DNA of 64,000 nt. It comes from CBDDCQ01 sp965226285. GTDB lineage: Bacteria > Bacteroidota > Bacteroidia > Flavobacteriales > Ichthyobacteriaceae. The stretch spans positions 1,054,001 through 1,118,000 of the forward strand of contig CBDDCQ010000006.1 in assembly GCA_965226285.1 (NCBI GenBank), read 5' to 3'. The notes beneath the pieces are model-generated. The model worked only from the letters and a program-made list of their open reading frames with translations. It searched no databases and had not been told where the DNA came from. A program made the translations under genes and the position numbers. Within the stretch, counting starts at the first letter, position 1. Each line of letters begins with the position of its first letter. Below are positions 1 to 8,928 of the stretch, piece by piece.

Positions 1-1445
1 GCCGTTACCTTGATGATACCATTGGCATCTATATCAAATATAACTTCAATTTGAGGAACACCACGAGGAGCAGGTGGAATACCATCTAAATGAAAACGAC
101 CTATCGTTTTATTATCTTTTGCCATAGATCTTTCTCCTTGCAATACGTGAATTTCTACAGAAGGTTGATTATCTGCAGCTGTAGAGAATACTTCCGACTT
201 ATTAGTTGGAATGGTAGTATTTGCCTCTATTAACTTAGTCATTACACCTCCCATAGTTTCTATACCTAGAGAAAGTGGCGTTACATCTAATAAAAGTACG
301 TCTTTCACATCTCCCGTAAATACCCCTCCCTGTATCGCCGCGCCTACAGCTACTACTTCATCAGGGTTTACTCCTTTAGATGGCTCTTTACCAAAATACT
401 TTTGAACCACCTGTTGTATAGCAGGAATACGAGTAGATCCTCCTACAAGCAATATTTCATCTATATCCGAAGGTTGTAAGTCTGCATCTTTCATTGCACT
501 TTTTACAGGTTCTAAAGAACGATCGATTAAATCGTATGCCAATTGCTCAAACTTAGACCTCGTAAGATTTCTTACCAAGTGTTTAGGACCTGATGCTGTT
601 GCAGTGATATAAGGTAAATTAATCTCTGTAGAAGTACTTGAAGACAACTCTATTTTTGCTTTTTCTGCCGCTTCTTTAAGCCTTTGAAGAGCCATAGGAT
701 CTCGTCTTAAATCCATACTTTCTTCTGCCTGAAATTCCTCTGCTAGCCAATTAATAATTACCTGATCAAAATCATCTCCTCCAAGGTGTGTATCTCCATT
801 AGTAGAAAGTACCTCAAATACACCTTCATCTAATTCTAATATCGAAATATCAAATGTTCCTCCACCTAAATCATATACTGCTATTTTCTTTTCATTGGAT
901 TGTTTATCTAAGCCATACGCCAATGCAGCAGCCGTAGGCTCATTGATAATTCTTTTGATTTCTAAACCTGCTATTTCTCCTGCTTCTTTAGTGGCTTGCC
1001 TTTGTGCATCATTAAAATAAGCTGGTACAGTAACTACAGCTTCTCTAACCTCTTGTCCTAGATAATCTTCTGCTGTTTTTTTCATCTTTTGAAGTGTCAT
1101 CGCAGAGATTTCCTGTGGTGTATATAATCTACCATCTATATCTACTCTAGGGGTATCGTTATCTCCTTTGACCACTTTATATGGCATTGCTTTTGCTTCG
1201 TTGGTGATACCAGAAAATTTTTCCCCCATAAATCTTTTTATAGAATAAACAGTCTTGGTAGGATTAGTTACTGCTTGTCTTTTTGCTGGATCTCCTACTT
1301 TTTTTTCTCCTCCCTCTACAAAGGCTATCATTGATGGAGTAGTTCTCTTCCCTTCTTGATTAGGTATTACTACAGGAGTACTCCCTTCCATTACAGAAAC
1401 ACAAGAGTTTGTAGTTCCTAAATCTATTCCTATTATTTTTCCCAT
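1..1445 (-). CDS. dnaK: Molecular chaperone DnaK (Hsp70), C-terminus cut by window edge
   Basis: Main cytosolic Hsp70, an ATP-driven folding chaperone that works with DnaJ and GrpE. The minus-strand reading starts MGKIIGIDLGTTNSCVSVM, the classic phosphate-1 motif of the actin-like ATPase fold. It continues through VPAYFNDAQRQATKEAG, NEPTAAALAYG, DLGGGTFDISIL and LLVGGSTRIPAIQ, then enters the substrate-binding beta domain (LLLDVTPLSLGIETMGGV). About 481 codons are present; the lid lies outside the window, and no stop or frameshift was seen. The start at 1443-1445 gives the standard N-terminus. It is clearly the housekeeping copy: the Hsp70 at 41288-43819 is much more divergent and has a different C-terminal region. 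Confidence 0.97.
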   Translation of the reverse strand, partial: MGKIIGIDLGTTNSCVSVMEGSTPVVIPNQEGKRTTPSMIAFVEGGEKKVGDPAKRQAVTNPTKTVYSIKRFMGEKFSGITNEAKAMPYKVVKGDNDTPRVDIDGRLYTPQEISAMTLQKMKKTAEDYLGQEVREAVVTVPAYFNDAQRQATKEAGEIAGLEIKRIINEPTAAALAYGLDKQSNEKKIAVYDLGGGTFDISILELDEGVFEVLSTNGDTHLGGDDFDQVIINWLAEEFQAEESMDLRRDPMALQRLKEAAEKAKIELSSSTSTEINLPYITATASGPKHLVRNLTRSKFEQLAYDLIDRSLEPVKSAMKDADLQPSDIDEILLVGGSTRIPAIQQVVQKYFGKEPSKGVNPDEVVAVGAAIQGGVFTGDVKDVLLLDVTPLSLGIETMGGVMTKLIEANTTIPTNKSEVFSTAADNQPSVEIHVLQGERSMAKDNKTIGRFHLDGIPPAPRGVPQIEVIFDIDANGIIKVT

Positions 1446-1602
1446 TACATTAAAATTAATAAAATTACAATTAACCAGATTTCTCAATACTTGTACTAAA
1501 AATGTATTGCAAATCCCGTACCAGTTTAAATAATTTAATATACCTTGCGTGAGATTCTGCCATTATGGCAGAAATTGTAAAATTATTGTAATATATTTAA
1601 GT

Positions 1603-2136
1603 ATGAAAATATATACCAAAAGAGGAGATAAAGGAATAACTTCTCTAGCAAGTGGAAAACGAGTAGATAAAAACTATTTAAACGTGGAATGTTATGGAAT
1701 GATAGACGAACTTAATTCCTTTATAGGACTATTGCGTTCGCATTATGCAGATGAGCATATCAAACGCGATTTATTACAAATACAATACGAATTATTTGAA
1801 ATAGGGGCAACTATAGCAGATGAAAATTTTAAAACATGCGATTTACCTGTACTCAATAAAGTAAAAGTTTTGGAACAGAAGATAGATGAAATAAGTGAAG
1901 TATTACCTCCTCTTAAGAAGTTTATATTGCCAGGAGGAAGTATAGCAAATTCGTATGCCCATATAGTCAGAACAGTATGCCGTAAAACAGAGAGAATAGT
2001 AAATAAACTCTATATGAAGAACGAAAATTATACACAAATATTAATGTATTTAAATAGACTATCTGATTACTTTTTTGTACTTTCTAGATATATCTCTAAA
2101 AAAGAGGGAACTGCTGAAATTTTGTTTGAGAGATAA
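1603..2136 (+). CDS. Cob(I)alamin adenosyltransferase, PduO type
   Basis: Transfers the adenosyl group of ATP to cob(I)alamin, making coenzyme B12. The N-terminal KIYTKRGDKGITSL is the PduO/MMAB ATP-binding signature, and the middle carries the conserved helix with VCRKTERIVNKL (usually CRRAER) that contacts cobalamin. Length of 177 aa is normal. I start at 1603 because the family begins at this M-K-I-Y-T-K; an in-frame ATG at 1549 would add 18 residues with no family resemblance. It is divergent from dnaK across about 157 bp. No other cobalamin gene is nearby, so the corrinoid is probably imported; that last point is inference. Confidence 0.9.
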   Translation: MKIYTKRGDKGITSLASGKRVDKNYLNVECYGMIDELNSFIGLLRSHYADEHIKRDLLQIQYELFEIGATIADENFKTCDLPVLNKVKVLEQKIDEISEVLPPLKKFILPGGSIANSYAHIVRTVCRKTERIVNKLYMKNENYTQILMYLNRLSDYFFVLSRYISKKEGTAEILFER

Positions 2137-2154
2137 GTATGTAAATATAAAATG

Positions 2155-2162
2155 TATATTTG
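2155..2162 (+). promoter_or_regulatory. -7 promoter box upstream of the small membrane protein
   Basis: TATATTTG matches the Bacteroidota -7 consensus TAnnTTTG and lies 77 bp before the ATG at 2240. No TTG at the preferred 17-23 bp spacing was found, so this is a half-site call. Confidence 0.45.
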
Positions 2163-2239
2163 CATTTTCTATTAAGTTAAAATAAGGAATAAACTTATTT
2201 AAACCATTTTTTTAATATAATATATAATTTTCTATAATT

Positions 2240-2581
2240 ATGAGAGCACATACTGCAAGTTTGATAAATGCTATTTCGTTAATTGGCTTAGGTACTTGGG
2301 GTTGTATCAACACCACATCTGTAACCGCTTACATTCCGATTTTTGTGGGAGTTGTTTTATTAATTTTAAATAACGGTTTAAAAAAAGAAGACAAAGTTAT
2401 CTCGCACATTGTAGTATTAGTAACATTTTTGTTTTTTATCTCCCTTATTATGCCTTTAAAAGGTGCTATTGGGAAAGAAAATTATACTGCTGTTTTTAGA
2501 GTTGCTATCATGATGTTAACTTCTTTACTTGCTATTGTTGCATTTATCAAAAGCTTTAGAGACGCTCGAAAAAGAAAATAA
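2240..2581 (+). CDS. Small integral membrane protein of unknown function
   Basis: 113 residues with about four hydrophobic segments (roughly 8-28, 30-46, 55-75 and 84-104) joined by short loops, and a basic C-terminus (DARKRK) expected in the cytoplasm. The layout resembles small four-helix membrane proteins common in Bacteroidota, but I cannot assign a named family. No catalytic or metal-binding motif is visible. It stands alone between the adenosyltransferase and convergent htpG. Confidence 0.75.
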   Translation: MRAHTASLINAISLIGLGTWGCINTTSVTAYIPIFVGVVLLILNNGLKKEDKVISHIVVLVTFLFFISLIMPLKGAIGKENYTAVFRVAIMMLTSLLAIVAFIKSFRDARKRK

Positions 2582-2609
2582 TTTTTATGCTTACTGAAGG
2601 GCAGAACTC

Positions 2610-2774
2610 TTAGACAATACATTTTACACTTGTGTAGTATCGTGCCATGTTAAAATTACATAAAGTCTTAAAACTTGCAATGGTAATACCTATCTTAAAT
2701 GCTATATTTGGATCATCTTCAATTAGATCTTTAACCCATTTCCTAATTTCAAACAATGGATTAATTAGTGAAAA
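2610..2774 (-). pseudogene. Possible ORF remnant without a start codon
   Basis: The minus strand between two stops reads a plausible soluble peptide of about 54 codons containing EIRKWVKDLIEDDPNIAF, with no ATG near its beginning. The gap between the membrane protein and htpG is otherwise empty. It could be the tail of a decayed gene or chance. I do not recognise a family. Confidence 0.25.
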
Positions 2775-2782
2775 TTAGTAAC

Positions 2783-4663
2783 TTATATCCATTCATAACT
2801 TCTTTTTACAAAATTTGTAAGTGCTTCGCCTTGTAACAAATTCTGAGAAAGCATTGCTAAATCTAACATTTGAGTAATCAAATGCTTTTGCTTGGTATCA
2901 TCTTTCTCATTGAGGATATTACTCACTAAATCATGATTTGAATTGACTATCAAATTGTACATTTCAGGCATACTACCGCCAAACATTCCCATACCACCTC
3001 CTCCAGTTTTCTGCATCTCTCCCATTCTACGCATAAATTCTGGAAGTGTGATGATAAATGGATTTTCAGATGAATCTAAACTCTCTACTTGAACTGTATA
3101 TTTATCCTTATCTATATTATTCTCGACTAATTCTTTTAGTTTTTCCTTCTCTTTATCATTGAGTTTAGATATAGTCTCTTCATCTTTATTAATAAGTTTA
3201 TCGATATGATCTGCATCTACTCTGGCAAAAGATATATCTTTATTGTCCACCTCCAACTTTTGAATCAGATGAGAAATAATAGGACTATCTAAAAGCAATA
3301 CTTCATAGCCTTTATTTTTTGCTACTTGAATATAAGAATGCTGAGCCTCTTTATCCGAAGCATATAAATAAACAGTTTTACCACTTTTATCTTTTTGAGT
3401 ATCTTTTATTTTATTTGTAAACTCTTCAAAAGTATAGTATTTTCCATTTATATCGGGATATAAAGCAAATTTTTGAGCTTTTTTATAAAACTTATCTTCA
3501 GATAACATTCCATACTCTATAATTACCTTAATATCTTCCCATTTAGACTGAAAATTCTCTTTATCATTTTTATATAAACTCTCTAATTTATCTGCTATCT
3601 TTTTAGTAATATAGCCTGAAATCTTCTTTACTGCAGCATCTGCCTGAAGATACGAACGAGATACATTAAGCGGAATATCAGGAGAATCTATTACCCCTCT
3701 AAGCATCGTTAAAAATTCAGGTACTATACCCTCTACATTATCTGTAACAAACACCTGATTTTGGTATAACTGTATTTTATCTTTCTGTATTTCAATATTA
3801 TTTTTCAACTTTGGGAAATACAATATTCCCGTAAGATTAAATGGATAATCTACATTCAAATGAATATTGAATAAAGGTTCCTCAAATTGCATAGGGTAGA
3901 GTTCTCTGTAGAATTTTTTATAATCTTCATCTTGGAGTTCTTTAGGCTGTTTAGTCCAGGCCGGAGTAGGGTTATTTACAATATTATCTACTGTTATCTT
4001 TTCCTCTTTGGCATCATCTGCTTCTCCTATTTTTTTTGTTTCTTCTTTAGTCCCGAATTTAATAGGTACAGGCAAAAACTTACAATATTTTTGTAACAAA
4101 GAAGATATTTTATTTTCCTCTAAAAACTCTTTGGAATCATCAGAAATATGTAAAATAATTTCCGTTCCTCTCTCTTTTTTATCATGCGATTCTAAGGAAT
4201 ATTCAGGTGAACCTGTACACTCCCATCTTACAGCAGGTTCATTTTTATATGATTTAGTAATAATCTCTACCTTACTTGCTACCATAAACGAAGAATAGAA
4301 CCCTAGTCCAAAATGACCTATAATACCTGTATTTTCTACCTTATCTTCGTATTTACTCAAAAACTCCTCCGCACCCGAAAAAGCTACTTGATTAATGTAC
4401 TTCTCTACCTCTTCCGCCGTCATACCAATACCTTGGTCTTTAACATGAATTGTATTTTTTTTCTTATCTACTACTATTTCTATTTGAACATCTGCTATCT
4501 CTACCTTTACCTCTCCTACGGATGATAATGCTTTTAATTTTAAAGTAGCATCTACAGCATTAGAAGTTAATTCTCTTAAAAATATCTCATGATCTGAGTA
4601 TAAAAACTTCTTTATTATGGGAAATATATTATCCGCCGTTACATTTATTTTTCCTGTTGACAT
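2783..4663 (-). CDS. htpG: Chaperone protein HtpG (Hsp90)
   Basis: Cytosolic ATP-dependent Hsp90 chaperone. The N-terminal GHKL ATPase motifs are intact: LTSNAVDA (metal/ATP-binding Asn), VKDQGIGM, and the lid motif GHFGLGFYSSFMV. The middle domain has the conserved LNVSRSYLQ with its catalytic-loop Arg, and the C-terminal dimerisation region carries EFMRRMGEMQ. At 626 aa it has the normal bacterial length. It reads as a single gene, convergent with the small membrane protein upstream in the window. Confidence 0.97.
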   Translation of the reverse strand: MSTGKINVTADNIFPIIKKFLYSDHEIFLRELTSNAVDATLKLKALSSVGEVKVEIADVQIEIVVDKKKNTIHVKDQGIGMTAEEVEKYINQVAFSGAEEFLSKYEDKVENTGIIGHFGLGFYSSFMVASKVEIITKSYKNEPAVRWECTGSPEYSLESHDKKERGTEIILHISDDSKEFLEENKISSLLQKYCKFLPVPIKFGTKEETKKIGEADDAKEEKITVDNIVNNPTPAWTKQPKELQDEDYKKFYRELYPMQFEEPLFNIHLNVDYPFNLTGILYFPKLKNNIEIQKDKIQLYQNQVFVTDNVEGIVPEFLTMLRGVIDSPDIPLNVSRSYLQADAAVKKISGYITKKIADKLESLYKNDKENFQSKWEDIKVIIEYGMLSEDKFYKKAQKFALYPDINGKYYTFEEFTNKIKDTQKDKSGKTVYLYASDKEAQHSYIQVAKNKGYEVLLLDSPIISHLIQKLEVDNKDISFARVDADHIDKLINKDEETISKLNDKEKEKLKELVENNIDKDKYTVQVESLDSSENPFIITLPEFMRRMGEMQKTGGGGMGMFGGSMPEMYNLIVNSNHDLVSNILNEKDDTKQKHLITQMLDLAMLSQNLLQGEALTNFVKRSYEWI

Positions 4664-4692
4664 TGATTTATTTTTTAATTTTTAATTTCTAA

Positions 4693-4700
4693 CAAATATA
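4693..4700 (-). promoter_or_regulatory. -7 promoter box of htpG
   Basis: The plus strand reads CAAATATA, so the minus strand has TATATTTG, matching TAnnTTTG about 30 bp before the htpG start. No TTG element at the right spacing was found. The remainder of the 4664-4952 gap is AT-rich with no other feature seen. Confidence 0.5.
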
Positions 4701-4952
4701 AATTTCTGCAATATCTGTACCATATTATATCATTATGACAAAATGACAAAAAAATTAACACCCTAAAAGATATAGGTTCAAAATTTCAAAACTATACAGT
4801 TCATTTAGCATGAGTTTGATTTGTTAGGGCTCTGAGAACGTTTAATAATAGACAAAATTATACATTCATTATATAATACTTTTTGGAGTTGAGTTAGATT
4901 ATTACAATTCAACTCCTAAAAAATAAATTTAAAACTATATAAAATTTAACAA

Positions 4953-7900
4953 CTACCTATATGTTTGATAATTAATCCTTTTTGCTTTATTTTCTAATGG
5001 TCGGAGTGTAAAACTATAAGTGTAATTTTTATTTGCAGGCAACCTGAAAGACTCATGTGCTTGAGCTTTATTAGTCCAACTATCATCTCCACCTACTCCC
5101 TGCTGTACCAAATCTATATTTAAGGTTACAAAATCACGTTCTGGCAAATAAGCAATATGCCCTTTATTTCTATCTTTATCTAAATCCTCTTGTGCATAAG
5201 GCCAAGCACTTACGGATAAAGGTTGGCTAGCTAAAATATCAAAACCTTTATTATGAAAATTTGTCAAAGAAAGCCAATATACACCTGTATAATTATTACT
5301 CTCCTGAGGTCTTACATAATGAAAAAAGTCTTTTTTTACAGATTTTTCATACCTTCCGAAAGCAGCACTCTTATGCCTATCATTGTAATTTTCATGGGGA
5401 CCTCTACCCAACCATTCAAATGTATCTAATTCTTTTTTCACAGTCATTTGCATTCCATATCGAAGTAAATCTGGTAATTTACCATTAGAATTAAACGTAC
5501 TACTTACTTTCAATTGTCCATTTGCATATACTCGATACTGCAGTTTCAAAATAGGATTAGATTTATTCTCTTTAAATTTAGGTAATTCATAAATAGCAAT
5601 AAAATGCACTGTTTTACCCTTCTTTTTTATAGTTTGAAAAGATTTTAATGTAGCATTTTGAAAAGCATTTTTCCAATATGCTTGCTTTTTTTCAATTCTA
5701 TAACCGTGATCATTATCTGTACGCGGTCTCCAAAAATTAGGCTTCAAAACTGTTTTTAAAAGTTCTTTATCTGCTACTTTCCAAGAAGACAAAAGACCTG
5801 TATTTTTATCAAATGTAAAGGTACCTTTAGTTGTTTTAACCCATATTTGGCTATCGCTATCTCGAGTTTTTAGCGAACCTTTTACATAAATTGATTTTGG
5901 AGCTTTGTATATAGGTAACTTGAATTGATCCCAAGAAGTAATATATCCTTTTTTAGCCCAAAGTGTTTTATTTTTCAGTGCAAACGAAAGCGTTATATAA
6001 TAATGCACTCCCTCTTTTGGTTTAATAGATTTGTATACAATACGTACATTCGATTTTTCACCTGCTTTTACATCAGGAGCACTTATCTTTCCACTTTGTA
6101 TAATTTTTCCATCTGCTTCTATTTTCCATAATATATGGTACTGTTTTAAGTTAGAAAAATGATGCCTATTATAAATTTTAAAAATTCCTTTTTTCAAATC
6201 AATTGTGTAAATTTCTATAGGTTGCTGTATCTTTTTAGCTTCTAAAGTTTGAGGTTTTACAGTTTGATCTGGAGAAATGACACCATTATTATTAAAGTTA
6301 CCATCATGCCTTGACTCGCCAAAATCACCTCCGTAAGCCCAATAAGTTTTTCCACTTTTATCTTTAGCTACGATAGCTCCATCTGTCCAGTCCCAAATAA
6401 ATGCACCAATAAAACGTTTATTAGCTTTTATAGCATCCCAATAGGCCCCAAAATCACCTAGAGAATTACCCATAGCATGAGCATATTCACACCATATAAG
6501 CGAACGGGTATCAGTAGGAATATTAGCTAGTTCTATCATATCTTCTGTCAGGTTGTACATACGACTTCTAATATCCACATAAAAAGGATCTGATTTACCT
6601 TGTTCAAGAGGTTTCTGAAAATGTGCTCCCTCATAGTGAATAAAACGTGTAGGATCAAATGTCTTTATCCAGGATGCCATAGCTGCGTGATTAAATCCTT
6701 GTCCACTCTCATTACCCAAAGACCAAAAAATAATAGACGGATGATTTTTATCACGTTCCACCATACGAATAGCTCTTTGCAAAAAAGCATGAGACCACTC
6801 AGTATCATTGGAGAGTCTTCCGCCCAACCCATGAGTTTCTAAATTGGTTTCATCTATTACGTACAGTCCGTATTTATCGCACATTTCCAGCCAATAAGCG
6901 TTGTTTGGATAATGGGAAGTGCGCACAGCATTAAAATTATTTTGCTTCATTAAAATAGCATCTTTTTCCATAATTTCCTTAGATATTACCTTACCTTCGT
7001 ATTGACTATGATCATGACGATTTACACCATAAAGCAACACCGATTTTCCATTGACAAAGAACTCTCCATCTATTATTTTTAGTTCCCTAAAGCCAATTTT
7101 AGTACTTCTAGATTCCAGCAAATTTCCCTCAGTATCCTTTAGAGACAATACCAAAGTATATAAATAAGGATATTCTGCTGACCATTTATAAGGGTTTTTA
7201 ATTTTGACATTAAAAAAGCCAAAATTCTTATCCCTTTGATGGGCACTCCAATAACTATTAGCACGCACATTTATGCCTTTAAGTGATTTTTCTACATATT
7301 TTTTAAGTACGGGCTCTCCTTTGGCATCAAACAATTCTACTTTTAGCGTCAAATCTTCATACTTTACTCCTTTATCTAAACTGATTTGAGGTTCTATTTT
7401 TAGAATAGCATCTTTATAATTTTCATCCAAATCGGTACGCACAAAGAAGTCGTAAATAAAAGATTTAGGCACAGCTTCTATATATACATCTCTATGAATA
7501 CCACTAAGTCTCCAATGGTCTTGGTCTTCTAAATAAGTACCATCGCTAAATCGAAAAACCTTTGCCGCTAAGATATTTTTACCTGATTTTAAATACGGTG
7601 TAATATCAAACTCTGCCGGTAAACGGCTTCCTTGACTATAACCTACTTTTTTTCCATTTATCCAAAGATAAAAAGCAGAGGTAACTCCGCCAAAATGTAA
7701 AATTATCTTTTTATCTTCCCACTGCTTAGGAATGGTAAAATCCCTACGATAGCATCCTACAGGACTATCATCTTTCAGTATATACGGATAATTATGTGGT
7801 ATAAATGGGTAACCTACATTTTTGTATATAGCTTGTCCATAACCTTTGAGTTCCCAATTTGCAGGAACTGGAATCTCATCCCAACTAGATACATCATAAT

Positions 7901-8195
7901 TTTCTTTTTCAAACCCTTTAGGTGCTTTATCTACAGTAGGTGAAAAGGCAAATTTCCATACTCCATTGAGATTTTTATAACGTTGGCTTTTGGTTAAATC
8001 TCCTTGTAATGCCGTCGTTTCATCAGCAAAGGACATAGAAGTTGCCCTTGCAGGTAATTTATTGATTTCTACTACTAAAGGGTTTTCCCAATCATTTTTT
8101 AAGGGGTTTTCCCAATCATTTTTTGTTGTGCTAAAATTTGGGTGACTCATGCAACCTACGAATAATACTACCAAGACATAATAAATAGTTTTCAT
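4953..8195 (-). CDS. Secreted beta-galactosidase, glycoside hydrolase family 2 (LacZ type)
   Basis: 1080 residues, the length of large LacZ-type enzymes that hydrolyse terminal beta-galactosides. The jelly-roll domain (about 90-270) precedes the TIM barrel, whose catalytic residues are present: the acid/base Glu at about 496 in GNESGQG and the nucleophile Glu at about 570 in WCEYAHAMGNS. FIWDWTDGAIV and the C-terminal small-chain domain (GRGPHENYNDR, then YAQEDL) follow. The N-terminus is a lipoprotein signal with Cys15 in LFVGC, so the enzyme is probably anchored in the cell envelope. Just after it an eight-residue unit (KNDWENPL) is duplicated exactly. There is no susC/susD pair or sugar transporter nearby, so it is not in a recognisable polysaccharide utilisation locus. 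Confidence 0.93.
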   Translation of the reverse strand: MKTIYYVLVVLFVGCMSHPNFSTTKNDWENPLKNDWENPLVVEINKLPARATSMSFADETTALQGDLTKSQRYKNLNGVWKFAFSPTVDKAPKGFEKENYDVSSWDEIPVPANWELKGYGQAIYKNVGYPFIPHNYPYILKDDSPVGCYRRDFTIPKQWEDKKIILHFGGVTSAFYLWINGKKVGYSQGSRLPAEFDITPYLKSGKNILAAKVFRFSDGTYLEDQDHWRLSGIHRDVYIEAVPKSFIYDFFVRTDLDENYKDAILKIEPQISLDKGVKYEDLTLKVELFDAKGEPVLKKYVEKSLKGINVRANSYWSAHQRDKNFGFFNVKIKNPYKWSAEYPYLYTLVLSLKDTEGNLLESRSTKIGFRELKIIDGEFFVNGKSVLLYGVNRHDHSQYEGKVISKEIMEKDAILMKQNNFNAVRTSHYPNNAYWLEMCDKYGLYVIDETNLETHGLGGRLSNDTEWSHAFLQRAIRMVERDKNHPSIIFWSLGNESGQGFNHAAMASWIKTFDPTRFIHYEGAHFQKPLEQGKSDPFYVDIRSRMYNLTEDMIELANIPTDTRSLIWCEYAHAMGNSLGDFGAYWDAIKANKRFIGAFIWDWTDGAIVAKDKSGKTYWAYGGDFGESRHDGNFNNNGVISPDQTVKPQTLEAKKIQQPIEIYTIDLKKGIFKIYNRHHFSNLKQYHILWKIEADGKIIQSGKISAPDVKAGEKSNVRIVYKSIKPKEGVHYYITLSFALKNKTLWAKKGYITSWDQFKLPIYKAPKSIYVKGSLKTRDSDSQIWVKTTKGTFTFDKNTGLLSSWKVADKELLKTVLKPNFWRPRTDNDHGYRIEKKQAYWKNAFQNATLKSFQTIKKKGKTVHFIAIYELPKFKENKSNPILKLQYRVYANGQLKVSSTFNSNGKLPDLLRYGMQMTVKKELDTFEWLGRGPHENYNDRHKSAAFGRYEKSVKKDFFHYVRPQESNNYTGVYWLSLTNFHNKGFDILASQPLSVSAWPYAQEDLDKDRNKGHIAYLPERDFVTLNIDLVQQGVGGDDSWTNKAQAHESFRLPANKNYTYSFTLRPLENKAKRINYQTYR
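8077..8124. repeat. 24-bp tandem duplication inside the beta-galactosidase N-terminus
   Basis: Two adjacent 24-bp units (8077-8100 and 8101-8124) differ at one base and encode KNDWENPL twice, in frame, in the linker between lipobox and enzyme domain. The duplication preserves the reading frame and looks recent. Confidence 0.85.
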
Positions 8196-8238
8196 AACAT
8201 ACTAATATTTTATATTCTATTTTTAATTAATCATTTTT

Positions 8239-8292
8239 GTTCAAGATAATTTAATGGGATTTTTTCTAACCCAATTTTAAGAGGCAAATATA
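8239..8292. repeat. Dispersed intergenic repeat, copy 1
   Basis: About 54 bp beginning GTTCAAGATAATTTAA, with a GGG..CCC arm pair, ending CAAATATA. A close relative lies at 19694-19747, and the opening motif recurs with one change at about 30186. The CAAATATA end is a minus-strand TATATTTG box, positioned about 90 bp upstream of the beta-galactosidase start, so the element may supply that gene's promoter. Confidence 0.6.
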
Positions 8293-8437
8293 CAATTCTT
8301 TCTATTGATAATGATATATACGTTCACATTCTTTTAGTAAGAAAACTTGTGTTTACAAATACCCCCCAAATCTGCTTAATTATTTTGCTCATTTTAAGTG
8401 TATTATACTGTATTTATACAAAAATACAAATTTTTTA

Positions 8438-8466
8438 TTGATCATAACAAAAAAATTATAAATTTG
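8438..8466 (+). promoter_or_regulatory. Full Bacteroidota promoter driving the 8.5 kb small RNA
   Basis: TTG at 8438-8440, an 18-bp spacer, then TAAATTTG at 8459-8466, matching the TTG-N17-23-TAnnTTTG consensus. Transcription would begin near 8472. Confidence 0.65.
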
Positions 8467-8471
8467 CCCCA

Positions 8472-8630
8472 ATGCGTTATGGGTTTAGAACTGTTGCCTT
8501 GCATGTACTAATTGTATCGCAAATATGCCAACGGGCATGAAGTCTTCCAACGGGTGTCTTTGAGACGTTAAAATTCATAACAATGCAGATGAGATACAAA
8601 ACAAACCTCTCTCTAAAGGGAGGTTTTTTT
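8472..8630 (+). ncRNA. Candidate structured small RNA (about 160 nt)
   Basis: This stretch has no convincing ORF but has all the parts of an independent RNA gene. A promoter ends at 8466. A closing stem pairs TGC-GTTATG (8473-8481) with CATAAC-(AAT)-GCA (8576-8587). An inner hairpin has arms ATGCC and GGCAT (8525-8538) around an AACG loop. The octamer CCAACGGG occurs twice (8528 and 8547). A strong intrinsic terminator sits at 8604-8630. The long closing stem with an internal unpaired region and the size recall 6S-type RNAs, including the 6S-Flavo class, but I cannot confirm family membership by eye. Confidence 0.55.
8604..8630 (+). terminator. Rho-independent terminator of the small RNA
   Basis: AACCTCTC (8604-8611) pairs with GGGAGGTT (8618-8625) around a six-base loop. 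One pair is G-U. A run of T follows to 8630. Confidence 0.85.
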
Positions 8631-8884
8631 ATTGTAAACGAGCAAGCCTCCACGAGCATTTTCTTGTATTCTTTTTTTTATCTCATCTACCATATACCAT
8701 GTTTTAAATTCAAAATTCAAAGATTGGTTGATTTCTCCAACAACTACGAGGGTATTATCTTCATAACATTTTGCAATTATCTCGAATCTAATTTAAAATA
8801 CACTTTACAGGTGAACAGTCAAAATCGTTCAATTTTTTTACATTAAAATAACATTAAGATAACATTAAAACACAATATATAGAA

Positions 8885-8892
8885 TATTTTTG
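8885..8892 (+). promoter_or_regulatory. -7 promoter box of the porin gene
   Basis: TATTTTTG matches TAnnTTTG 37 bp before the porin ATG at 8929. Confidence 0.55.
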
Positions 8893-8928
8893 CAATGTAT
8901 TAAAACAACACAAATTTAACTTAAAATA

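Noticed and set aside
211..405. Plus-strand frame inside dnaK
   Set aside because: Antisense shadow of a fully conserved Hsp70 coding sequence.
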